From Polaromonas sp. (lineage in GTDB: Bacteria > Pseudomonadota > Gammaproteobacteria > Burkholderiales > Burkholderiaceae_C), in assembly GCA_030654695.1 (NCBI GenBank), contig JAURWY010000016.1, forward strand, positions 93,391-157,390: 64,000 nucleotides of DNA. The letters run 5' to 3'. The notes under the pieces are model-generated. The model was not told the origin of the DNA. It did not search any database and worked only from the letters and a program-made list of their open reading frames with translations. Shown piece by piece: positions 57,854 to 64,000 of this stretch. How positions within the stretch are numbered: the first letter of the stretch is position 1; each line of letters starts with the position of its first letter. The translations under genes and the position numbers were made by a program.

Positions 57854-58272
57854 TGCGCATCTTGATGGACACCTCGGCTCTCTACAAGCGCTACAACGCC
57901 GAGCCCGGAAGGGCGCAGGTGATGGCCGCTGGCGAGCGCGCCAGTGAACTGGTGGTGGCCGCCCATTGCAAGACCGAGATTGCCTCGGCCTTGAACCGTC
58001 AGCGCCTTGACGGTTTGGTGAGTGCCGACGACTACGCCCGCATCATGCGCATCGTGCAAGACGACTTTGCCGATTTCACGCTGGTGGCGTTGGATGGACG
58101 GGTTGAGGCGCATGCCGCCCAAGCCATGGAAAGCAGCCGGCTGCGCGCCACCGATGCACTGCATATTGGTGCCGCGCGTGCGGCACGTGTTGACCTTTTT
58201 GTGACCGCCGACAGCCGGCAGGCGCAAGCCGCCCAAGCGCTAGGCCTGAAAACCGAACTGATAGAGGTTTGA
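57853..58272 (+). CDS. vapC: VapC-type PIN-domain toxin
   Basis: A 139-residue PIN ribonuclease. It has the first acidic residue in MDTSALYKRY (Asp7), HCKTEIASALNR (Glu), RATDALHIGAAR (Asp) and FVTADSRQ (Asp), the four-acid metal site. Such toxins cut tRNA or rRNA when the antitoxin is degraded. The start at 57853 is chosen because it overlaps the antitoxin stop; GTG and TTG codons just upstream are in frame. mnmG begins three bases after its stop. Confidence 0.9.
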   Translation: MRILMDTSALYKRYNAEPGRAQVMAAGERASELVVAAHCKTEIASALNRQRLDGLVSADDYARIMRIVQDDFADFTLVALDGRVEAHAAQAMESSRLRATDALHIGAARAARVDLFVTADSRQAQAAQALGLKTELIEV

Positions 58273-58275
58273 TGT

Positions 58276-60306
58276 ATGTTTTACCCTGAAGAATTTGACG
58301 TGATCGTTGTCGGCGGCGGCCATGCTGGCACCGAAGCAGCGCTGGCTTCGGCCCGCATGGGCTGCAAGACTTTGCTGCTCAGCCACAACATCGAAACCCT
58401 TGGCCAGATGAGTTGCAACCCCTCGATCGGCGGCATTGGCAAGGGCCACTTGGTCAAAGAGGTCGATGCGATGGGCGGCGCCATGGCGCTGGCCACTGAC
58501 GAGGGCGGCATCCAGTTCCGCATCCTCAATTCCAGCAAGGGCCCAGCCGTGCGCGCGACCCGGGCGCAGGCCGACCGTATTTTGTACAAGGCGGCGATCC
58601 GCCGGATGCTCGAGAACCAGCCCAACTTGTGGCTGTTTCAGCAAGCCGTGGATGACTTGCTGGTTGAAGGTGACCGCGTGGTCGGTGCCGTGACGCAGGT
58701 CGGTATCAAGTTCCGCAGCCGCACCGTCGTGCTGACGGCGGGGACTTTTCTGGATGGCAAGATCCATGTTGGTATGAACAACTACGCGGCCGGCCGGGCG
58801 GGTGACCCGCCCGCTGTGTCGCTCAGTGCGCGCTTGAAAGAACTCAAGCTGCCGCAGGGTCGCCTTAAAACGGGCACGCCACCGCGACTGGACGGCCGCA
58901 GCATCGACTTCAGCAAGTGCGCGGTTCAACCCGGCGACGGCATGCCAGGCGGCGAGGGCAGCAGTGTGCCGGTGTTCAGCTTCATGGGTGCTGGCATTGC
59001 GCATCCGATGCAAATGCCGTGCTGGATCACGCACACCAACGAGCGCACGCACGACATCATCCGTTCTGGCTTTGACCGCAGTCCCATGTTCACCGGCAAG
59101 ATCGACGGCGTGGGCCCGCGCTATTGCCCTAGCGTGGAAGACAAGATCAACCGTTTTGCGGACAAGACCAGTCACCAGATTTTTCTGGAGCCGGAAGGAC
59201 TGACAACGCACGAAATTTACCCCAACGGCATCTCGACCAGCCTGCCGTTTGACATCCAGTACGCCTTGGTTCGCTCCATGGCTGGTATGGAAAACGCGCA
59301 CATCTTGCGACCCGGCTACGCGATTGAGTACGACTACTTTGACCCTCGCTCGCTCAAAAGCAGCTTTGAAACCCGGGCCATTGGCGGCTTGTTCTTTGCA
59401 GGACAGATCAATGGCACAACGGGATATGAAGAGGCTGCGGCTCAAGGCATGTTCGCCGGCATCAACGCGGCTTTGCAGTGCCAAGGCAATGAGGCTTGGT
59501 TGCCGCGCCGTGACGAGGCTTATCTGGGGGTGTTGGTGGACGACCTCATCACCAAGGGTGTGACCGAGCCTTACCGAATGTTCACCAGCCGTGCAGAGTA
59601 CCGGCTGATGCTGCGTGAAGACAATGCCGACATGCGGCTGACCGAAAAGGGCAGGGAGCTTGGTTTGGTTGACGATGCCCGCTGGGACGCTTTCAACCGC
59701 AAGCGGGATGCTGTTTCACGTGAAACACAGCGACTTCGTGCGCTGTGGGTTCATCCTAATAACCTGCCGACGGCAGAGGCGGAGCGTGTGCTGGGCAAGG
59801 CCATTGAGCGCGAATACAACTTGCTTGACTTGTTGCGCCGTCCTGATGTGGACTACGCCAACTTGATGTCTCTGGATGGTGGGCGGTTTGCAAATGCTGA
59901 ATTGCCTGTCTCGGGGGCGGGTGCGGCAAGCGAAGACGCAGGTGTTTCACGTGAAACCAATATGCCGGCCGACATGCTCAAGGTGGTGATCGAGCAGATC
60001 GAAATTGTCGCCAAGTACTCGGGCTACATCGATTTACAAAAGACCGAGGTCGAGCGCTCTGCTCATTACGAAAATCTGAAGCTGCCGCCAGAGCTGGACT
60101 ATTTGCAAGTCACGGCGTTGAGTTTTGAGGCTCGGCAAAAGCTGGACAAGCACCGGCCCGAGACCCTTGGTTTGGCGTCGCGCATCTCCGGTGTCACGCC
60201 GGCGACTATTTCCTTGTTGCTGGTCCATCTGAAAAAGAATCTTTGGAAGGGTCTGGCCAAGCCGGAGTCTAGTCCTGTTGCTGCGTCAGCAAGGGGTGAT
60301 GCGTGA
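58276..60306 (+). CDS. mnmG: tRNA uridine-5-carboxymethylaminomethyl modification enzyme MnmG (GidA)
   Basis: A 676-residue FAD enzyme partnering MnmE. The N-terminal FAD loop [21 protein letters not shown] is complete, with [32 protein letters not shown] and the C-terminal helical domain. The protein is about 45 residues longer than usual. Residues about 479-484 and 556-561 (both VSRET plus one) are encoded by parS sites, and the region around the second (a Gly/Ala-rich segment) looks like an inserted loop. Confidence 0.97.
   Translation: MFYPEEFDVIVVGGGHAGTEAALASARMGCKTLLLSHNIETLGQMSCNPSIGGIGKGHLVKEVDAMGGAMALATDEGGIQFRILNSSKGPAVRATRAQADRILYKAAIRRMLENQPNLWLFQQAVDDLLVEGDRVVGAVTQVGIKFRSRTVVLTAGTFLDGKIHVGMNNYAAGRAGDPPAVSLSARLKELKLPQGRLKTGTPPRLDGRSIDFSKCAVQPGDGMPGGEGSSVPVFSFMGAGIAHPMQMPCWITHTNERTHDIIRSGFDRSPMFTGKIDGVGPRYCPSVEDKINRFADKTSHQIFLEPEGLTTHEIYPNGISTSLPFDIQYALVRSMAGMENAHILRPGYAIEYDYFDPRSLKSSFETRAIGGLFFAGQINGTTGYEEAAAQGMFAGINAALQCQGNEAWLPRRDEAYLGVLVDDLITKGVTEPYRMFTSRAEYRLMLREDNADMRLTEKGRELGLVDDARWDAFNRKRDAVSRETQRLRALWVHPNNLPTAEAERVLGKAIEREYNLLDLLRRPDVDYANLMSLDGGRFANAELPVSGAGAASEDAGVSRETNMPADMLKVVIEQIEIVAKYSGYIDLQKTEVERSAHYENLKLPPELDYLQVTALSFEARQKLDKHRPETLGLASRISGVTPATISLLLVHLKKNLWKGLAKPESSPVAASARGDA
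59712..59727. promoter_or_regulatory. parS: parS site 1 (perfect), inside mnmG
   Basis: TGTTTCACGTGAAACA is an exact match to the chromosomal parS consensus, a perfect 16-base palindrome. ParB nucleates here. It lies about 3.4 kb from parB and about 17 kb from the predicted origin. Confidence 0.95.
59943..59958. promoter_or_regulatory. parS: parS site 2, inside mnmG
   Basis: TGTTTCACGTGAAACC matches the consensus at 15 of 16 positions, 231 bases from site 1. It again encodes V-S-R-E-T. Confidence 0.9.
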
Positions 60307-60971
60307 GTGGCGAAAACGAGCTGACCCTGCGCGCTGGGTTGAAGGCTTTGTCGTTGGAGCTCACGGATGCACAAGTTCGCAGCCTGCTGGACTACCAAGA
60401 CCTGATCGGCAAATGGACCAAGGTCTACAACCTGACGGCCGTGCGTGATCCCGCAGAGATGCTGAAGCACCATCTGTTGGACAGCCTCGCCGCTGTTGCG
60501 CCTTTGCAGAAACACTTGGTGAGCAGCGGCTTGTTAAGCAGAGAGCAGGGCCAAGCCAGGTTGCTGGATGTGGGCTCAGGTGCTGGCTTGCCGGGCGTGG
60601 TCTTTGCCATTTGCTGCCCGACCTTGTCTGTGACCTGCGTCGACACGGTCGGCAAGAAGGCTGCCTTCATCAAACAAGCGGCGCTGTCTTTGGGCTTGCC
60701 AAACCTGACGGGTTTGCATGCGCGCGTCGAAACCATCACGGAGCCGTTCGATGTGATTTGCTCCCGCGCCTTTGCCTCCTTGGCCGACTTCACGGCTTGG
60801 TCTGCCAAGGCCTTGGCGCTAGGCGGTGTTTGGATGGCCTTGAAAGGCAAGCACCCTGCGGATGAGTTGGCGATGTTGCCGGTCGGGGTGTCAGTGTTTC
60901 ACGTGGAACAGTTGGTGGTTCCGGGCTTGGATGCCGACCGCTGCGTGGTGTGGCTGAAGCCGCTGTCGTAA
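60303..60971 (+). CDS. rsmG: 16S rRNA (guanine-527-N7)-methyltransferase RsmG
   Basis: A 222-residue GidB/RsmG methyltransferase of 16S rRNA. It has [17 protein letters not shown] (SAM motif I) and [21 protein letters not shown]. The GTG start overlaps the mnmG stop by four bases (GTGA). Residues about 198-203 (VFHVEQ) are encoded by a parS-like site. Part of the mnmG-rsmG-parA-parB neighbourhood. Confidence 0.96.
   Translation: MSGENELTLRAGLKALSLELTDAQVRSLLDYQDLIGKWTKVYNLTAVRDPAEMLKHHLLDSLAAVAPLQKHLVSSGLLSREQGQARLLDVGSGAGLPGVVFAICCPTLSVTCVDTVGKKAAFIKQAALSLGLPNLTGLHARVETITEPFDVICSRAFASLADFTAWSAKALALGGVWMALKGKHPADELAMLPVGVSVFHVEQLVVPGLDADRCVVWLKPLS
60895..60910. promoter_or_regulatory. parS: parS site 3, inside rsmG
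   Basis: TGTTTCACGTGGAACA matches the consensus with one change; its reverse complement TGTTCCACGTGAAACA is a common native parS variant. It lies 937 bases from site 2. Confidence 0.85.
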
Positions 60972-60998
60972 ACTCGCAGCTCAATTCAAGGACATTCC

Positions 60999-61625
60999 AT
61001 GCTGGGCTCTTTCGCCGGTGTAGCCGATTACGGCGCTTTTGTGATCGCTGTCATCGTCTTCTTGGCCATTCCCGGCCCGGGTAATTTGGCCTTGATCACC
61101 TCGACCAGCAAAGGCGGAATCGCTGGTGGCATGGGCGCCACCTTTGGCGTGATTGCCGGTGACCAGGTGTTGCTGTGGGCGGCGGTGGCCGGCGTCTCGG
61201 CTTTGCTCGCCACTTACCCTGCCGCGTTTCACCTAGCGCAGTGGGTCGGGGCGGCTTATCTGGCTTGGTTGGGCGCCAAGATGTTGTTGGCAAAACCCGG
61301 TGACGCGCCGATTCTGAAAATGAAAACTGGTCACTACTTTCGCCAAAGCATGCTGATCACGCTGCTGAACCCGAAGGCCATCGTTTTTTACATGGCGTTC
61401 TTCCCGCTGTTTGTCGACCCGCATCAGTACCAAGGCCTCAGCACCTTTGGCGTGATGTCTGCGACCATCGCTGCGCTGACTTTCGTGTATGGTCTGGCGG
61501 CCGTGTTGTTGACCTATTTTTTGGCGGCGCGCTTGCGCGCCAGCCCGCGGGTGTCGTCCGTGCTTGAAAAAGCAGCGGGCGTTTTTCTGATTGGTTTTGG
61601 CCTCAAGTTGGCTTTGTCCCGCTAA
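60999..61625 (+). CDS. LysE/RhtB family exporter
   Basis: A 208-residue LysE-superfamily membrane protein with about six helices. It has VIVFLAIPGPGNLALITSTSKGG, the family G-P-G-P/N-type block near residue 25, and MLITLLNPKAIVFYMAFFPLF. Such proteins export amino acids or homoserine derivatives; the substrate cannot be told. It sits between rsmG and parA, interrupting the common rsmG-parA order. Confidence 0.92.
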   Translation: MLGSFAGVADYGAFVIAVIVFLAIPGPGNLALITSTSKGGIAGGMGATFGVIAGDQVLLWAAVAGVSALLATYPAAFHLAQWVGAAYLAWLGAKMLLAKPGDAPILKMKTGHYFRQSMLITLLNPKAIVFYMAFFPLFVDPHQYQGLSTFGVMSATIAALTFVYGLAAVLLTYFLAARLRASPRVSSVLEKAAGVFLIGFGLKLALSR

Positions 61626-61688
61626 GCGGTGATGGCCTGCAAGCTGCTGGTTTTTTAAGCGTCTCTTTTCTCAAGCGTGATCACTTCT

Positions 61689-62474
61689 ATGGCCAAAATA
61701 TTCTGCGTAGCCAACCAAAAAGGCGGTGTGGGCAAGACCACCACCACGGTCAATCTTGCGGCCGGTCTGGCGCAGGCCGGACAGCGGGTGCTGATGATTG
61801 ACCTCGACCCGCAAGGCAATGCGACCATGGGTTCGGGCGTCGACAAGCGGCAGCTCGAACTCACGGTGTACGACGTGCTGCTGGAGTCGGCAACGATTGA
61901 AGAGGCGCGCGTCACCAGTCAAAAACTGGTCGATGCCGGTTGCAGTTACGACGTGCTGGGCGCCAACCGAGAGCTCGCTGGGGCGGAGGTCGAGCTGGTC
62001 GACGTTGAGCGCCGAGAAAAGCGTCTGCGCCAAGCCATACAAGAGGTGGCCAGCCAATATGACTTCGTGCTGATCGACTGCCCGCCGTCGCTGTCCATGC
62101 TCACGCTCAATGGCTTGTGCTGCGCGCACGGCGTGATCGTGCCCATGCAGTGTGAGTATTTCGCGTTGGAAGGGCTGACCGATCTGGTCAACACCATCAA
62201 GCAGGTGCACGCCAACCTCAACAAAGAACTCGCCATCATTGGTTTGCTGCGCGTCATGTTTGACCCGCGCATCACGCTGCAACTGCAAGTCAGCGAGCAG
62301 CTCAAGCAGCACTTTGGCGACAAGGTTTTCAACACCGTCATTCCGCGCAATGTGCGTCTGGCAGAAGCGCCCAGCTATGGTGTGCCGGGGGTGGTGTTTG
62401 ACCCGGCCTCGAAGGGCGCGCAAGCCTTTGTGACTTTTGCCGCTGAGATGGTCGAACGTATCAAGGTCATGTGA
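61689..62474 (+). CDS. parA: Chromosome partitioning ATPase ParA (Soj)
   Basis: A 261-residue ParA. The Walker A motif NQKGGVGKTTTTVNLA is at residues 9-24, with LMIDLDPQGNAT and VLIDCPPSLSML following. Chromosomal (Soj) type: no N-terminal helix-turn-helix. The ATG at 61689 gives the canonical MAKIFCVANQKGG; the start at 61677 adds four residues. It forms a DNA-bound ATP gradient that pulls ParB-parS complexes apart. Confidence 0.97.
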   Translation: MAKIFCVANQKGGVGKTTTTVNLAAGLAQAGQRVLMIDLDPQGNATMGSGVDKRQLELTVYDVLLESATIEEARVTSQKLVDAGCSYDVLGANRELAGAEVELVDVERREKRLRQAIQEVASQYDFVLIDCPPSLSMLTLNGLCCAHGVIVPMQCEYFALEGLTDLVNTIKQVHANLNKELAIIGLLRVMFDPRITLQLQVSEQLKQHFGDKVFNTVIPRNVRLAEAPSYGVPGVVFDPASKGAQAFVTFAAEMVERIKVM

Positions 62475-63055
62475 GCGCCGATGTTTTCATGAACCCTCGT
62501 TCTGTGCTCATGCTTCCCGGCTGGCAAAACAGCGGTCCTCTGCATTGGCAAAGCCGCTGGGAAGCCGCGCACGGCTACCAGCGCGTCGATCAGCACGACT
62601 GGTTGCGGCCTTTACGTGGCGACTGGATCTCGCGACTTGAAGACGTCCTTTTAACGGGGACGCAAGACGAACCCGTGGTGTTGGTGGCGCACAGCCTCGG
62701 CTGTCAATTGGTGGCCGCTTGGGCGTCTCACTCCAAAAACACGCACCGCGTCAAAGCTGCGCTGCTGGTGGCGCCGGGTGACCCAGAGCGCGAAGCCTTG
62801 CGGCCGGTGCTGCCCAGCTGGTCACCGGCGGTGATGCAGCGCTTGCCCTTTGCCTGCGTCTTGATTGGCAGTCAGAACGACCCGTATTGCCGCCCTGAGC
62901 GCGCGCGCCAGTTTGCCGATGCGTGGGGTGCTGACTGGGTGAGCGCGGGCGCACAAGGGCATTTGAACGCTGACAGCCAGCTTGGCGACTGGCCGGAAGG
63001 TCACGCACAACTACAAACATTAAGAGTGCTGGTTCAGGCATCACAGCAGACCTGA
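62471..63055 (+). CDS. RBBP9/YdeN-type serine hydrolase between parA and parB
   Basis: A 194-residue alpha/beta hydrolase of the RBBP9/YdeN family. The start PGWQNSGPLHWQSRWE is diagnostic, the nucleophile elbow is VAHSLGCQL, and the Asp and His are in IGSQNDPYC and AQGHLNADS. The GTG start overlaps the parA stop by four bases, inserting it into the par operon; a role in partition is not known. Confidence 0.92.
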   Translation: MSADVFMNPRSVLMLPGWQNSGPLHWQSRWEAAHGYQRVDQHDWLRPLRGDWISRLEDVLLTGTQDEPVVLVAHSLGCQLVAAWASHSKNTHRVKAALLVAPGDPEREALRPVLPSWSPAVMQRLPFACVLIGSQNDPYCRPERARQFADAWGADWVSAGAQGHLNADSQLGDWPEGHAQLQTLRVLVQASQQT

Positions 63056-63103
63056 ACCGCCTTCTCAAAAATACTGACATCTCGAAACTAGAAAGACAAG
63101 AAT

Positions 63104-64000
63104 ATGGTCACCAAAAAACCAAAAGGCCTAGGCCGCGGACTGCAAGCCTTGCTCGGCCCCACCGTCAGCGAGTCGGCCAACGTGCTTGAAAATGGCTCCG
63201 AAGCCAACAGCCCCGGCTTGCCTGCGTCGCTGCGCCTCAGCGACATGGTGGCAGGCCAGTACCAACCGCGCACCCGCATGGACGAGGGCGCGCTTTATGA
63301 ATTGGCTGAGTCGATCAAAGCGCAGGGCATCATGCAGCCGATTCTGGTGCGGCGTTTGAGCAGTGGCGCCAACGACGGCAAGTACGAAATCATCGCCGGC
63401 GAGCGACGCTTCAGAGCAGCCAAACTGGCCGGCCTCGACAGCGTGCCAGTGCTGGTGCGCGACGTGCCGGACGAGTCGGCCGCCGCCATGGCCCTGATCG
63501 AAAACATCCAGCGCGAAGACCTGAACCCTTTGGAGGAAGCCCAAGGTTTACAACGCTTGGTCAAAGAGTTTGGGCTCACTCACGAACTCGCGGCGCAAGC
63601 CGTTGGACGTTCACGCAGTGCCGCCAGCAACTTGCTGCGCTTGCTGAATTTGGCCGATCCGGTGCAAGTCATGCTGATGGCCGGCGACATCGACATGGGC
63701 CACGCGCGGGCGCTTTTGGCGCTAGACCGCGCCACGCAAATCACCGCGGCGAATCAAATTGCGGCCAAAAAAATGTCAGTCCGCGAGGCTGAAAGCCTGG
63801 TCAAAAAGCTCAGTGCAGAGTTCTCCCTGAAGCCGCAAAAAGTCTCTAAAGAAAAGTCGCGCGACACGCGCCGTGTTGAAGAAGAGTTGGCGGATCTGCT
63901 CATGGCAGAGGTTGAGGTGCGCGTGAAAAAGCAGGTCAAACGCAACGGCCGCCGTGAAGACATGGGCGAGCTGGCGATTCAGTTTGCATCACTGGATGAG
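63104..64000 (+). CDS. parB: Chromosome partitioning protein ParB (partial, runs off right edge)
   Basis: 299 codons of ParB remain in the window, open at the end. It begins TKKPKGLGRGLQALLG, the N-terminal ParA-stimulating peptide. The CTPase core has GQYQPRTRMD, IIAGERRFRAAKLAGL and ENIQREDLNPLEEAQG. The helix-turn-helix AAQAVGRSRSAASNLLRLLNL binds parS, and the C-terminal dimerisation part is partly present. The RBS is a weak GAAAGACAAG before the ATG at 63104. Confidence 0.97.
   Translation, partial: MVTKKPKGLGRGLQALLGPTVSESANVLENGSEANSPGLPASLRLSDMVAGQYQPRTRMDEGALYELAESIKAQGIMQPILVRRLSSGANDGKYEIIAGERRFRAAKLAGLDSVPVLVRDVPDESAAAMALIENIQREDLNPLEEAQGLQRLVKEFGLTHELAAQAVGRSRSAASNLLRLLNLADPVQVMLMAGDIDMGHARALLALDRATQITAANQIAAKKMSVREAESLVKKLSAEFSLKPQKVSKEKSRDTRRVEEELADLLMAEVEVRVKKQVKRNGRREDMGELAIQFASLDE

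Noticed and set aside
58240..59484. 414-codon open frame on the minus strand
   Set aside because: It lies fully opposite mnmG, whose sequence is strongly conserved with a complete FAD loop. The minus-strand translation has no known motif and reflects GC-rich codon structure.
61671..62423. 250-codon minus-strand frame opposite parA
   Set aside because: Shadow of parA, which has intact Walker motifs on the plus strand.

Overview
The window is a piece of a betaproteobacterial chromosome. It is most likely from the order Burkholderiales, family Comamonadaceae (Rhodoferax/Polaromonas/Acidovorax-like). Evidence for this is the gene order rpmH-rnpA-yidD-yidC-mnmE next to dnaA-dnaN-gyrB, the Bug/TctC solute-binding protein, the CaiB-rich acyl-CoA cluster and the moderately high GC. 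It carries the predicted replication origin (dnaA-dnaN intergenic region) and the chromosomal partition locus (parA-parB with three parS sites). No tRNA, rRNA, CRISPR array, prophage or intact insertion sequence was seen.

Layout. 1-9967 (minus strand): a catabolic operon running off the left edge, with a Bug solute-binding protein, alpha/beta hydrolase, enoyl-CoA hydratase, two-subunit class I fumarase/mesaconase-type hydratase, two CaiB/BaiF CoA-transferases with a glutathione transferase between them, a double-length fused acyl-CoA dehydrogenase and a MaoC hydratase. Together they look like uptake, CoA activation, oxidation and hydration of an organic acid. 10376-12685: malic enzyme with a phosphotransacetylase-like tail. 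12861-13760: secreted guanyl-type ribonuclease and its barstar-like inhibitor. 13997-18720: lptD-surA-rsmA (outer-membrane assembly). 18768-21973: amgK-like kinase, rsmE and an MFS transporter. 22012-28620: M20 peptidase, DUF1439 lipoprotein, SulP transporter, metX-metW, and a GDT1-type Mn exporter under a yybP-ykoY riboswitch. 28998-31085: ammonium transporter and a glycine-rich RNA-binding protein. 31334-33653: kdsD-kdsC-lptC. 33764-35695: phosphatase, apt, RraA-like protein, followed by a decayed dihydrodipicolinate-synthase-family gene.

36154-46926 is the origin core: mnmE, yidC, yidD, rnpA and rpmH read left, and dnaA, dnaN, gyrB and phnA read right. The origin signals (a perfect DnaA box, a GC cluster, a CTA-trinucleotide DnaA-trio-like run and AT-rich DNA) lie between dnaA and dnaN. 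46936-48934 is minC-minD-minE. 49088-54341 holds an EEP-family phosphodiesterase, nnrU, a Spy-like periplasmic protein and a copper-resistance locus (copZ-cueR diverging from copA through a mirror-image double operator). 54323-58272 has an ene-reductase, a poorly coding stretch, a thiolase and a Phd-VapC toxin-antitoxin pair. 58276-64000 is mnmG-rsmG-lysE-parA-hydrolase-parB, with parS sites lying inside mnmG and rsmG.

The least ordinary signals are: (i) one palindromic repeat family inserted in frame, in the same reading frame, in two unrelated enzymes (AmgK and MetX); (ii) parS sites written into coding sequence; (iii) the mirrored CueR operators; (iv) the Mn riboswitch; and (v) a DnaA-trio-like unwinding element. 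None of these is proven here to be a new system. The in-frame repeat is the best candidate for something under-described.
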